Below the pieces are notes generated by a model. That model saw only the letters and a program-made list of their open reading frames with translations, was not told where the DNA came from and did no database searches. Positions 41,248 through 51,603 of a stretch of DNA of 64,000 bases are shown piece after piece. The stretch lies in NCBI GenBank assembly GCA_947624725.1, contig CANQLP010000001.1:124001-188000 (forward strand), in the 5' to 3' direction. How positions within the stretch are numbered: the stretch's first letter is position 1; the number at the start of each line of letters is the position of its first letter. This DNA comes from an uncultured Clostridia bacterium. Its GTDB lineage: Bacteria > Bacillota_A > Clostridia > TANB77 > CAG-508. Position numbers and translations under genes: made by a program.

Positions 41248-43224
41248 TTATTTTGTACTTGCTCTTTTAGTTCTTCTTGTTTTAGTTTCAGTTTTATTAT
41301 CTTTCTCTATCTTTTCTACACCTGCATATCCGTCTTTTATTCTTACTCCCCATTTTTCCTCAACAAATTTGTCAAATCCTTCAATATCGCTATCGTCCAT
41401 ATTGTTTCTCATTTCTATAAGATTGGCATCTGATATTTTATTTGTTATAACATATCCGGTCATCTATATATTCCATAATATTTACATATTTATATGTTAT
41501 TCTATCTGTTATCTTTGAGAAATAATGTGTTGCATTGTCCATAAATTTGTCTAATTTTTTCTCTAATGTTTTTTCATTTCTATAATCAAATGTATACTCA
41601 TTCTTATTTTCAACAGGTATACATTCTGTAATTCTCTCTATGTAACGCCTTCCTCTGAAGTCCTTTACTAAGTGAATATCAAAGTTTAATACTTGTATAA
41701 CTTGCTCTTCTGCAGTTTTTTCATCAGTAAATACTCCAGTTCTAAGCATTGAGTTACGAAGAGCTGTAACTAAGTTTGGAAAAGTTTTAGCGTGGTGAGT
41801 AAATAATGTGAACTTAGATGCAACCTGTGCTGCCTGTATCATCCAGCTGGCAACTGGGTCAGTTGCAACCTCTCCGTATGATGTTTACGGAACCATCTGT
41901 CTTTTTCTGAACATCCAATCCTTCCTGTCCAGAAACTGTTTCTGTCTCTCTAAATGATAAGATGTTTCTTGTTGGATATATTTTTCTTAAGTGTAACTCG
42001 AACGCTGTCTCTTGAACCCTTATGTTCATTGTTTCATATATATTTTCTATCATAGCCATAAGCATTGTTGTTTTTCCGGCAACCTTGCTCACCTGTTAGT
42101 GAAATAATTCTTGCTCCTTTTACTAGATATTTTAATAAATCAATTGCATCTTCTTTACCTGAACATGTTATAATTTGTTCTAGTGTTGCACGCTTAACAT
42201 CGAATTTTCTTACGAAGAAAGCCCATGTCTCTGACATTGATGGACGAACAACTACGACACGAGATCCATCTTTCATTTCATTGATTTTATAACCGTTTGA
42301 ATCAGAAAGTTGTCCAGGGTTATTATATTTATATATGTTTTGGCAAACTCTCTTAAGCTCACTCTCAGTTCCAAAGCTTAAGAATGCAAGTCTAATTGAT
42401 TTACCTTGGAAGAAAATCCAAATACTATCGCAAGCTCTTGGAACTTTATTCTCTAATATTTGATCAAGATAATCACCATCTGTTTGTGCAACTTGGCTTA
42501 AGAAGCTTTCAGGAAGACCTGAAACACCACCAGATACACCATCGATGTTCATATCTCTTATTTCATCAATACTGCTATATCCTTTATATGATTGATATAT
42601 TCTTTGTGTAACTATGCTTAATTTATCATCAAAAGTAAGTTCTATATTTTCTTTTTCATAAATATCATTTATTTCTTCTTCTGTTATTACATAGCAAGGT
42701 TTTGCTTCTCCTGCAATATATTTTAATGTTGCCAAATTATATTTTTTAATAAGTTCTGTTAATGCTTCATATCCGAATTGCAATTTATATACATAGATTA
42801 ATATATCAAATTTGTCCTGTGCTGTTAATAATGAAGGGATATCAAAAGGTATTGCTCTTGATATATTTGTTTCATTTGTTCCATATTCCTTTGAAAGCAA
42901 GTCAAAGATTAGCTCTTTTACATATTTTTTATCATTAACATCTCCATATGTACAGCCTTTCAAAGCCTTTTTCAATTCATATTTCTTATTCTTTCTTCTT
43001 TTTAATTCTTCCTCTGATAAACCTATATCATATAAATTTATTTTGGTAATTTCATCAAGCCTTCTCTTAACAAATTCTATCATCTTTTCCAAAGTATAAG
43101 TTTTATCATCATGTTCGACTTCTTCTTCTACTTCTTCGTTCTTTCTAGCAACTAATATTTTAACAACTAAAAATGCTGCTATAGCCAAGATTAATAAAAT
43201 TGCTAATGTATTTACCATGTTCAT
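41248..43224 (-). CDS. tadA: TadA/CpaF-type pilus assembly ATPase (three CGGA recodings)
   Basis: 658-aa secretion ATPase with an unusual N-terminal membrane helix (about 6-25). Three recodings restore it: TGC-C-GGA at 42076-42078 (Walker A ISLTGEQGCGKTTMLMAM), ATA-C-GGA at 41874-41876 (DGSVNIIGEVATDPVASW, Walker B region) and GAC-C-GGA at 41456-41458 (YIDDGYVITNKISDANLIEM). Conserved FTLFTHHAKTFPNLVTALRN follows. Without recoding the chain ends right after the Walker A Cys. Basic Lys/Thr/Arg tail at the end. Length 1977 bp is 0 modulo 3, as three shifts require. Upstream of the platform protein gene, as in tad operons. Confidence 0.92.
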
Positions 43225-43254
43225 TGTTCGGATTCCTCCTATCTCTAATTATCA

Positions 43255-44103
43255 TCAGATATTCATCTGTAGTTCTTGTAATTTATATATAATTGCATCT
43301 GTTATTCTTTTTAGCTCTTGTGAAAAGAAAGCTGTTCTATCATCTAGTCCTTCTAGTTTTCTTAGTCTTAGATTTAAGAAAAACTCAGACACATTTCCTT
43401 CTTGTACTGCTTCTGCAAATAAATTACAATATGGAACTGATAGTATTTCTTTTTTTTCTCCTAATTCTCTAGAGATATTTTTAGTTGAATATTTTGATTT
43501 TCTATCATAATTATTAACTAAAAACATTAATTTTTTAGGATCTAAAAGTTTTGTATTTTCTTTTAATTGCGATATTTTCTGTAATTCTGAATATTTCTGT
43601 TCTATATTTAATATTACTAAGTCTGATATTTTAAGTATTTGTTCTGTAGTTGGATTTTCTGTTCCGTTATTTAAGTCTACTATAATCATATCATAATATT
43701 TTTTAGCAATAGTAAGTATATCTTTGCAAGCGCCATATACTTTATCATAATCTAAATCTTCTTTTGCCTTAGGTGCTGATAAAACAGAAAATCTATTTTT
43801 ATAAATTAATTTTGTATAGTTTGGTACCATATCTGGTGTAAGACGATTAGAAAATACAAGCTTTGCCATACTTTCTATTCCAGACTCTAATTCAATTGAT
43901 TTTTTAGAATTTGAAAATAGTTTTATATCTTTTTCTGCACTTGGTCCTTCATAGGCTAAGCTTAATACTTGGTCATTATATCTAGTCGATACCAATAATG
44001 TTTTACTATTGTGTTCAATTGCAAAATATGTAGCTAATGCAATTGCTGAATGTGATTGTCCTATTTTACCTGTATTATCATTCCAAAATGTAATAATTGC
44101 CAT
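43255..44103 (-). CDS. CpaE-like ParA/MinD-family protein of the pilus locus
   Basis: 282 aa with a ParA-like fold: MAIITFWNDNTGKIGQSHSA stands where the deviant Walker A loop would be but lacks the GKGG(T/S) pattern, and MIIVDLNNGTENPT is the Walker B-like strand. It may bind nucleotide weakly or not at all. CpaE/TadZ proteins localise Tad pili. ATG 44103 is chosen with GAAAGGA 12 bases upstream; an ATG at 44115 overlaps the RBS. Confidence 0.75.
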   Translation of the reverse strand: MAIITFWNDNTGKIGQSHSAIALATYFAIEHNSKTLLVSTRYNDQVLSLAYEGPSAEKDIKLFSNSKKSIELESGIESMAKLVFSNRLTPDMVPNYTKLIYKNRFSVLSAPKAKEDLDYDKVYGACKDILTIAKKYYDMIIVDLNNGTENPTTEQILKISDLVILNIEQKYSELQKISQLKENTKLLDPKKLMFLVNNYDRKSKYSTKNISRELGEKKEILSVPYCNLFAEAVQEGNVSEFFLNLRLRKLEGLDDRTAFFSQELKRITDAIIYKLQELQMNI

Positions 44104-44134
44104 TAATTGATCCATTCCTTTCTAAAATTCAAAT

Positions 44135-44830
44135 TTAATCTTTCTCAATATTTCTCATAGCTTTTTTTACTTGTCCTTCGTTCACATCATCATTAAATAT
44201 CATTGATATAAAATATGATAGATTATTTTTAAATTGAGCACTTAATTTCTTTATTGTTATCCTTGAGATTATTTGGTTTTCTATCATTACACTGTATGTA
44301 CCTACTTCTATAGGAAATGTAAATATTTCACTTTCCCAAGATACTTTATATCCTAAAGACAAATAATCTAAATATTCATTTTCTTCTTTTAAGAAATTTT
44401 GAGAGAAAAGAACTTTACTCATCTTTACTGGTTTTTCAAGAGTGCTTAGTATTTCCATACCTCTCTTTAATGAGTAAAGATCAAATGCAGTTACAAAGCA
44501 GTTCTTATAATTTTTTTCTATTTCAAACTCTTTTGTCGCTTCCACTGAATCTATATCAACTATTGCAAGATCATATGGTAAACTCTTCATGTCTGTTCCT
44601 AAATATTTTGTTATTTCATCAAAATTCTTAAACCCAACAGCCACATCAAAGCCTTCAAACTCTGTTATATATGATTTTGTTGGTTTTATAGCTGGTACTA
44701 TGTATTGTAGTTTTCTACATACTGTTGTATCTACTACTAGTACCTTTTTTTCAGACATTGTAAGTATTTTTGCCATATATAATATTAAATCTGATTTATC
44801 ATATCCACCTATAAGACCTACTGTTTTCAT
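44135..44830 (-). CDS. Degenerate P-loop-like protein of the pilus locus
   Basis: 231 aa with a MinD/ParA-like outline (MKTVGLIGGYDKSDLILYMA, KKVLVVDTTVCRKLQYIVPA, LPYDLAIVDID) in which the Walker A Lys-rich loop is replaced by GGYDKSD. Perhaps a second TadZ-like localiser. GGGAGG precedes ATG 44830. It lies between the CpaB-like and CpaE-like genes. Confidence 0.65.
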   Translation of the reverse strand: MKTVGLIGGYDKSDLILYMAKILTMSEKKVLVVDTTVCRKLQYIVPAIKPTKSYITEFEGFDVAVGFKNFDEITKYLGTDMKSLPYDLAIVDIDSVEATKEFEIEKNYKNCFVTAFDLYSLKRGMEILSTLEKPVKMSKVLFSQNFLKEENEYLDYLSLGYKVSWESEIFTFPIEVGTYSVMIENQIISRITIKKLSAQFKNNLSYFISMIFNDDVNEGQVKKAMRNIEKD

Positions 44831-44854
44831 CTACATTGCCTCCCATATTTTTTA

Positions 44855-45742
44855 TTATTGAGAAAGTCCATCTACATATTGTTGTCTAGCAGTTTTTTGT
44901 TTTTCTATTTCTTCTGCTACATCTGTTTCTATGTTTTGTAAAGATGTATCTGCATATCCTTCTAGTGCTGAATTTATTGATGTTCTTTGATTTCTAGCTG
45001 CTTCTGTATATCTAGCTGCTAATGCGTTCTTTGCTGTTGTTGTTATATTTGGATCTGAATTCATTAAATTAATTACTCCTTGACTTGCAATATATGTTGG
45101 AGTTGACGCATTTTGCATTCCTGCATCTGAATAAGTTGTTGCATATAAGAATGAGCCTTCCATAATGTATGATTCTACAATTGCATTGCTCATTGTTAAA
45201 ATTTCATCTTCTGAAACTTGTACCCACATTGTATTTGCATCTGATTGCATAACATATTTTTTAGATAATACTATGTAATCTTCTCCTGATGGTAATCTTA
45301 GTCTTACATCAACATATTCTCCATCTTCCAATTGAGATGGTAATATAACCATATTATATTCTTGTACTCTTGTATCAGGGCTTACTTCTCCACCTTCTGC
45401 AATAACCATATCAGTTGTAACAACAGTTCCTGCGTTAGCTGCGATTTTTAATGTTGTATTTTCTGTTATATAATCTCCTATATTTGCACCTGATATTGCA
45501 TTACTTGGTACACTAGAAGAATCAACTTCTTTTAATTCTCCTAATCCCTCTATTTTTTCTCCAGATTTTGCATCTTTGCTTAATACATATACTTTTCTAT
45601 ATTGTATAGACTCTATTTCTTGATTTAATTTTCCTAATTGTAAAATCAAAAAAACTATTATAAGTCCTGTAATAATTAATGTTAAAAACATTCCTAATAA
45701 AAATGATGTTCTTGCTTTTTTTTGCATTGGATTCATTGCCAT
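44855..45742 (-). CDS. CpaB/RcpC-like SAF-domain pilus protein
   Basis: 295 aa: N-terminal membrane helix (about 13-35), then an SAF-like domain (RKVYVLSKDAKSGEKIEGLG, LKIAANAGTVVTTDMVIAEG) as in CpaB/RcpC, and VRLRLPSGEDYIVLSKKYV. These proteins act outside the membrane in Flp/Tad pilus assembly. First gene of the locus; AGGAGG precedes ATG 45742. Confidence 0.82.
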   Translation of the reverse strand: MAMNPMQKKARTSFLLGMFLTLIITGLIIVFLILQLGKLNQEIESIQYRKVYVLSKDAKSGEKIEGLGELKEVDSSSVPSNAISGANIGDYITENTTLKIAANAGTVVTTDMVIAEGGEVSPDTRVQEYNMVILPSQLEDGEYVDVRLRLPSGEDYIVLSKKYVMQSDANTMWVQVSEDEILTMSNAIVESYIMEGSFLYATTYSDAGMQNASTPTYIASQGVINLMNSDPNITTTAKNALAARYTEAARNQRTSINSALEGYADTSLQNIETDVAEEIEKQKTARQQYVDGLSQ

Positions 45743-45964
45743 ATGCCTTTTCCTCCTTTAAAATTCTACATTTTTTTAAATTTAGACATAAATATTTATT
45801 TTATTTAATTATACAATATAGCTCAAAAATATACAATATTTTATCTTTTTTGTAACGCATTTGTTAGATTTTTGTAATATTTTTGTAATCTTTTTTTATT
45901 TTTAAATTGCTTAATTTTACATTTTTTTCTTGTTTTATTTTTTATTTTTTGGAGATTATATATA

Positions 45965-45992
45965 TTGAAAAACGAAGAATTATGTTTTTCAA
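45965..45992 (+). promoter_or_regulatory. Leader hairpin upstream of the SASP gene
   Basis: 9-bp inverted repeat TTGAAAAAC / GTTTTTCAA separated by 10 bases in the SASP leader. It may stabilise the transcript. No convincing sigma-G -35/-10 pair could be placed by eye. Confidence 0.4.
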
Positions 45993-46033
45993 ACTTATAG
46001 AAATTAACTTTCCTAGGAGGTGAATTAAGAATT

Positions 46034-46240
46034 ATGGCAACATCAAACAACAGTAGAAAAGTAGTTCCAGAAGCAATGGACGCTTTAGATAAGTTCAAAT
46101 ATGAAGTAGCTAGTGAAGTAGGTGTTAATTTAAAAAACGGTTATAACGGTGATATCTCTTCAAGAGACGCTGGAAAAATCGGTGGTAACATGGTAAGAAA
46201 ATTAATACAAAAAGCTGAAAACCAAATGATTGGTAAATAA
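46034..46240 (+). CDS. Alpha/beta-type small acid-soluble spore protein
   Basis: 68-aa SASP that coats and protects spore DNA. FKYEVASEVGVNL carries the GPR protease cleavage region (E-V-A-S-E) and DISSRDAGKIGGNMVRKLI the second conserved DNA-binding motif. TAGGAGG (46014-46020) precedes ATG 46034. Highly expressed in forespores; the glycine codons are GGT/GGA with normal upstream codons and there is no recoding site. Bidirectional terminator downstream. Confidence 0.96.
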   Translation: MATSNNSRKVVPEAMDALDKFKYEVASEVGVNLKNGYNGDISSRDAGKIGGNMVRKLIQKAENQMIGK

Positions 46241-46294
46241 GTTTTTTACTAGCATATAATTTTTGGCAAGGGTATAAATTCGGTCTTTATACAT

Positions 46295-46327
46295 AAAGGC
46301 AGGGTTTCATGCCCCTGCCTTTTTACT
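46295..46327. terminator. Bidirectional terminator between SASP and deacetylase genes
   Basis: 10-bp stem AAAGGCAGGG / CCCTGCCTTT (46295-46304 and 46313-46322) with 8-nt loop and T-tract. It lies between convergent genes ending at 46240 and 46334. Confidence 0.93.
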
Positions 46328-46333
46328 ATTATT

Positions 46334-47854
46334 TTAATTATTTACTCCATGTGTTACCATCGGTGTAGATGTTGTAATATTGCTAAATGTGTAGCCATGT
46401 GAGAATCCATAATCTATTATACTGCTTAAAGCATTTACCGTTTTTGTGTTTCCACTAAAATCATGCATCAATACTACATTGTTTCTGCCATGTTTTAGTC
46501 CACTTATTACACTATTATATACATCACTTGAATTCTTTGCTCCTCCTGCATCTCCTGAGCTTACATTCCAATCAAAATATTTGTATCCTCTTGCTACTAC
46601 TTCTTTTGTAAGTTTTGTCATTATTCCTGGATTGAATCTACTTACTGTATTTGAACTTCCTCCTGGAAATCTAGTTATTGTAGCATTATATCCAGTAGAT
46701 GCTTTTATTTTATCCTGAATCCTTGTGATATTTGCCATATATGTTTCTACTGATTGATATATTGCTTTATAATCATGAGAATATCCATGTATTCCTACGG
46801 TATGGCCTTCATTTACTTCTCTTTTTACTAACTTTTCATTTTCTGCACTATAATTTAATATAAAGAATGTTGCTTTTACGCCTTTTGATTTTAATATATC
46901 TAGTACTTGTGGAGTAATTGTTGATGTTGGTCCATCATCAAATGTCAAAAAGATTGTTCCACCAGTTCCTCCTGCATTATCTCCTTGATTTGTATTAATA
47001 TTATTAGTTACATTTACATAGATTGTTCTCGTCTTTTTTGCTTCATTTCCACTATTATCCTTAACTGTATATGTCACAGTATATTCACCAGATTTTGCTG
47101 TGTTTACTTCTCCTGTAACTTCAATTTTATCTGTTAAATCCCCATCTATCTCGTCTGTTGCTTTTGCACCCTGTTCAGAGTATTTAGCATTTAGCTTTAA
47201 ATACATTGTGCTTTCTCCATTTAAGCTTATTTCAGGTTTTTCTTTATCAACTAATTTTATTGTTCTTGTTACAGTTCCTACATTTTTTGAGCTATCTTCT
47301 ACTGTATAAATTAATTTATACTCTTTATCATTAACTTCTTCTTTTGTAATTTCTACATTGTCTTTTAATTCTTCGCTTGAATTATCAGTAACAGTAAATC
47401 CTAATTCTTTATATTCTTCTTTATAAGATATTTCTTCTACTTCGTTTCCTTCTAGTTTAATTTCAGGTGGAGTTGTATCTACTATTTCAATAATATGTAT
47501 TTCTGTATAATCTTCTATTAATGTTGGAATTATGTATTTTACTTCATATTTTCCTATCTTATTAAAATCTACATTTCCTTCTACCTTTACTTTATCACTA
47601 ACATCTTTAAAATGATATATAGCTTCTACCTTGCCTAAGTCTGCTTCTTGTCCTACTTCATATTTTATTGTTTCTTCTATATTTATTTCAGGTTTTTCTA
47701 AAACAAATGTTAATTCCAAAGTTAATATCATAAAAATCGGAAGTAGAATAAGTATATATTTTAATTGTTTTATTTTTTTCACTTTAAAAATTATAAATAA
47801 TATTCCAATAATTAATAAATATGAAAATGCCTCTATTAAATATATATACAACAT
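46334..47854 (-). CDS. Polysaccharide deacetylase with Ig-like DUF5011 repeats
   Basis: 506 aa: two N-terminal membrane helices (about 5-23 and 33-52), three repeats of the DUF5011/bacterial Ig-like kind (PEINIEETIKYEVGQEADLG, PEIKLEGNEVEEISYKEEYK, PEISLNGESTMYLKLNAKYS), then a NodB domain with TIFLTFDDGPTS, GIHGYSHDY and TRFPGGSSN. It probably removes N-acetyl groups from peptidoglycan or another cell-wall glycan outside the membrane. No recoding site. Confidence 0.93.
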   Translation of the reverse strand: MLYIYLIEAFSYLLIIGILFIIFKVKKIKQLKYILILLPIFMILTLELTFVLEKPEINIEETIKYEVGQEADLGKVEAIYHFKDVSDKVKVEGNVDFNKIGKYEVKYIIPTLIEDYTEIHIIEIVDTTPPEIKLEGNEVEEISYKEEYKELGFTVTDNSSEELKDNVEITKEEVNDKEYKLIYTVEDSSKNVGTVTRTIKLVDKEKPEISLNGESTMYLKLNAKYSEQGAKATDEIDGDLTDKIEVTGEVNTAKSGEYTVTYTVKDNSGNEAKKTRTIYVNVTNNINTNQGDNAGGTGGTIFLTFDDGPTSTITPQVLDILKSKGVKATFFILNYSAENEKLVKREVNEGHTVGIHGYSHDYKAIYQSVETYMANITRIQDKIKASTGYNATITRFPGGSSNTVSRFNPGIMTKLTKEVVARGYKYFDWNVSSGDAGGAKNSSDVYNSVISGLKHGRNNVVLMHDFSGNTKTVNALSSIIDYGFSHGYTFSNITTSTPMVTHGVNN

Positions 47855-47895
47855 CTTTTACTGCTCCTTTTAGTGCGATTATAACATTTTTATAC

Positions 47896-48609
47896 TTAGT
47901 CTATCATACTTATTTTATCTATAATAGGTTGATTTTCTTTTAAAACTGTTCCATTATCATCTTCTACTTTTGTATCATCACATATCTTATCTACTATTTC
48001 TATTCCACTTGTAACTTTTCCAAATGCTGCATATTGTCCATCTAAAAATGTACTATCCTCATGAACTATAAAGAATTGTGAGCTTGCACTATTATATGAG
48101 CTAGCTCTTGCCATTGAGATTGTTCCTCTAACATGAGATATTGTATTTTTTACCCCGTTTTGTGTAAATTCTCCTTTTATGTTTTCATCGCTTCCTCCTG
48201 TTCCATTTCCTTCAGGATCTCCACCTTGTATCATAAAGCCTTTTATTATTCTATGGAATGTTAGTCCATCATAAAATCCTTCATTTACAAGTTTTGCAAA
48301 ATTTGCAACTGTAATTGGTGCAATGTCTGCATCTAATTCTAGTTCAATTGTTCCATAATTTTTTATTTCGATTTTTGCATGATGTTTTCCAGTGCTATAC
48401 ATGCCTTTTACCTCCTCATTATTTGTTTGCGTAGTAGTATTATTATTCTGTTCTAAATCATTTTTATCTTTTTCAGTTGTTCTTGTAGCAGTATTCTGCT
48501 CTGCACTATTTGTATCACTTAAATTGCCTTTAAAAACTAATACCCCAACTATTATCAAAACTGCAATTACTGCAATACTTACAATACTTATAATTACTTT
48601 TTTGTTCAT
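47896..48609 (-). CDS. Membrane-anchored cyclophilin-type peptidyl-prolyl isomerase
   Basis: 237 aa: N-terminal membrane anchor (about 5-24), a Thr/Asn/Glu-rich linker, then a cyclophilin domain (TVANFAKLVNEGFYDGLTFH, FMIQGGDPEGNGTGG, TISMARASSYNSASSQFFIV). It should assist folding of exported proteins. ATG 48609 is favoured with AGGTGG upstream. An AAC GGG is read normally. Confidence 0.92.
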   Translation of the reverse strand: MNKKVIISIVSIAVIAVLIIVGVLVFKGNLSDTNSAEQNTATRTTEKDKNDLEQNNNTTTQTNNEEVKGMYSTGKHHAKIEIKNYGTIELELDADIAPITVANFAKLVNEGFYDGLTFHRIIKGFMIQGGDPEGNGTGGSDENIKGEFTQNGVKNTISHVRGTISMARASSYNSASSQFFIVHEDSTFLDGQYAAFGKVTSGIEIVDKICDDTKVEDDNGTVLKENQPIIDKISMID

Positions 48610-48696
48610 AAAATATACCACCTATAAATATAATTTTTATATATATAATATTATCCCAAAATTAATGTCATGTCAATTATACATTAAAATTTTTCT

Positions 48697-49056
48697 TTAT
48701 TCACTAATATGTTCTAGTCCATTTGTAAATATTCTTGCAATATGCTCATCTTTTACTGAATAATACATCATTTTTCCATCTTTTCTAGGCTTAGCAACCC
48801 CGAATTGTCTAAGAATTTTTAATTGATGTGATGTAGCAGATTGACTAATGTTTAATATTGTTGCAATATCGCACACACATAATTCTTGAAGTGATAATAA
48901 TTGAATTATTTTTATTCTTGTTAAATCTCCAAAAATTTTAAAAAATTCCGATAAATTATATGCTTTATTTTCTGTCAATAATTGTTTTTTAAGTTTTTCT
49001 ACAATTTCAGGATGTACCACAGTTTCTTCGCATTTATCTATTATATCATTTTCCAT
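48697..49056 (-). CDS. ArsR/CadC-family metal-responsive repressor
   Basis: 119 aa winged-helix regulator: KIFGDLTRIKIIQLLSLQEL, CVCDIATILNISQSATSHQL (recognition helix with the ELCVC metal motif of CadC/SmtB relatives) and KDGKMMYYSVKDEHI. It follows the metal ATPase by 15 bp with a GGAGG and should repress the pair until Cd/Zn/Pb binds. TCG GAA and TTC GGG are read normally. Confidence 0.9.
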   Translation of the reverse strand: MENDIIDKCEETVVHPEIVEKLKKQLLTENKAYNLSEFFKIFGDLTRIKIIQLLSLQELCVCDIATILNISQSATSHQLKILRQFGVAKPRKDGKMMYYSVKDEHIARIFTNGLEHISE

Positions 49057-49070
49057 ACATATTCCTCCTA

Positions 49071-50960
49071 TTATCTCTTTAAAGCTCTTAGAGAATTGAT
49101 TGTTGCAATAATTGTAACTCCAACATCTGCAATTACTGCTTGCCATATTGCAGCTATTCCAGATATTCCGAAATACTATTGCTATTATCTTTATCAAAAG
49201 TGCCATACTTATATTTTGCATAACTATTCTTTTTGTTTTTTTAGAAATTTGTATCGCAGCCTCAATTTTTGATATTTCATCTGTCATTATAACTATATCT
49301 GATGCTTCTATTGCTGAATCTGACCCCAAACTTCCCATACTTATTCCAACATCTGATATTGTAAGTACTGGGCTGTCATTAATTCCGGTCTCCTACAAAG
49401 GCTGTTAATTTACCTTTTGTCTTTTCTTTCATTATTTTTTCTATTTCTTCTACTTTAGCATCTGGCAGTAGCTCTGCTTTAAATTCATCTATTTCAAGCT
49501 CTTTTGCAATTTTGCTTGCTACAGCTTTTGTATCTCCTGTAAGCATTATCTCTTTTGTTATTCCAAGTTTTCTTAAATCTTTTAGTGCCTTTTTAGTATC
49601 TTCCTTCATAACATCTGAAATTACAATATAGCCGACAAATTTTCTATCTATTGCTACATAAATTACAGTTCCTATTTTTTCTACTTCTTCATAATCTATT
49701 TTTTCTTTTTCTAATAATTTTTTATTCCCAGCTAGCACTTCTTTTCCTTTTATAATTGCTTTTATACCATTTCCTGCAATTTCTTCATGCAAAGTTATAT
49801 AACTTTTATCTATTTCTTTTCCATATTTATTTAATATAGAGCTTGCAATCGGATGGTTTGAAAATGATTCTGCATATGCACAATTTTCAAGTAGTTCAGC
49901 TTCACTTATATTGTCTAGTGGATGAATTTCAGTAACTTCAAATACCCCTCTAGTTAGTGTTCCTGTTTTATCAAAAACTATTGTATCGACATTATTTAAT
50001 GCTTCAAGATAGTTTGAGCCCTTTACTAATATTCCGTTTTTTGATGCACATCCAATTCCTGCAAAATATCCAAGTGGTACCGATATAACTAACGCACAAG
50101 GACAAGAAATTACTAAACATACTAGTGCTTTATAGAACCAATCTGAGAAAAACGCATCTTTTATTATTAAAGGTGGAACAATTGCAATTATTATCGCAAT
50201 TATTATAACTATTGGAGTATAAATTTTTGCAAATTTAGTAATAAAATTTTCTGTTTTAGCTTTTTTACTAGATGTATTTTCAACTAATTCTAATATCTTT
50301 GATACTGTTGAATTTTCAAATGTTTTTGTTACCTTTATTGTTAATAAATTTTTAGTATTAATCATTCCGGCTTAATACTTCTGAATCTTTTTTTACTTCT
50401 CTTGGAACTGATTCTCCAGTAAGAGCTGATGTGTCTAAATATGAAGTACCATCAAGCACTATTCCATCTAAAGGTATTCTTTCTCCTGACTTTACAATGA
50501 TAATTTCTCCTATTTTTACTTGTTCTGGAGAAACCCTTTCTATTTTATCTCCTATTTTTAAATTTGCATAATCAGGTCTTATATTCATAAGTTCTGCTAT
50601 AGATTTTCTTGAATGGTCTACTGCTTTATCTTGCATATATTCTCCAATGCTATAAAAAAGCATTACAGCTACTGCCTCTGTATATTCTCCAATTGCTATT
50701 GCACCAATACTTGCAATACTCATTAAAAATGTTTCATCAAATATTTTTCCATGTATTATATTTTTTATGGCATTAAAAATAATGCTATAACTTATTACTA
50801 TATATGACATTAAAAATATTATAAATTTTGCTTTATCACTTATGTTTAAAACTATCCCTAGTGAAAATAAAATCCCTGAAATTATTATTTTTACAAGAGA
50901 TAGCTTTCCTTCCTCTTCTTCCTCTTCAATTTGCTTTTTTGTGTCATTATTATTTTTCAT
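49071..50960 (-). CDS. cadA: Cd/Zn/Pb-type P1B ATPase (three CGGA recodings)
   Basis: Heavy-metal efflux ATPase, about 628 aa, with an acidic N-terminus and no HMA domain. Visible: ISCPCALVISVP (CPC metal site), VFDKTGTLTRG (phosphorylated Asp), SNHPIASS (HP motif). Three recodings: AGC-C-GGA at 50367-50369 (SEVLSGMINTKN), GAC-C-GGA at 49385-49387 (AFVGDGINDSPVL, the invariant GDGxND motif) and TTT-C-GGA at 49168-49170 (AIVFGISGIAAIWQAV, last helices). The second is catalytically essential. Length 1890 bp is 0 modulo 3. AGGAGG precedes ATG 50960. Next to its ArsR-type regulator. Confidence 0.94.
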
Positions 50961-51038
50961 AAGTACCTCCTACTATATATGATTATATGTTCATATATAG
51001 TATATGTCTTTTACATTTATATGTCAATATATTTTATA

Positions 51039-51558
51039 TTATTTTTTTATTATTCTATCAAATCCTACTACTGTAACATTATTTGGTATTTCTTTTAAAA
51101 CAGTACTGTTTGCACCTATTTTTACATTGTCCCCTATTTTTATAGGTCCGAAGAATTTTTGCTCCTGTTCCAATCATTACATTATTTCCTATATCAGGAT
51201 GTCTTTTAAATTTATCTTTTCCTGTCCCTCCAAGTGTTACATCATGATATATTGTACAATCATTTCCTATAGTTGTAGTTTCTCCAATAACTATGCCCAT
51301 ACCATGGTCAATAAATAATCTTCTGCCAATTATTGCACCTGGATGTATTTCTATTCCTGTAAAAAATCTACCTACTTGTGAAATGAACCTTGCTAAAAAA
51401 AATAACTTGTGTATATATAAAAAATGTGAAATTCTATATAACACAAGTATAATAAATCCTGGATATAAAAATATTACTTCCAAAATGCTCCTACATGCAG
51501 GATCTTTTTTTCTTATATTTTTTGCATCTTCATATAGTTCTTTTAGCAATTTCTTCAT
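51039..51558 (-). CDS. cysE: Serine O-acetyltransferase (one CGGA recoding)
   Basis: Left-handed beta-helix acetyltransferase, 172 aa: [40 protein letters not shown] and [16 protein letters not shown]. Makes O-acetylserine for cysteine synthesis. Reading CTT-C-GGA at 51148-51150 as Leu-Gly gives [20 protein letters not shown] and completes the hexapeptide repeats to a TAA at 51039. ATG 51558 with AAGGTGAG upstream is preferred over an ATG at 51600. 520 bp is 1 modulo 3. Confidence 0.93.
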
Positions 51559-51603
51559 AAAACTCACCTTAAATATAATATGAAAAAATGCCATAAACAT
51601 TTC

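Noticed and set aside
45841..46098. Minus-strand open frame over the SASP gene
   Set aside because: It is an antisense shadow of a clear SASP with RBS; composition is low-complexity Lys/Phe.
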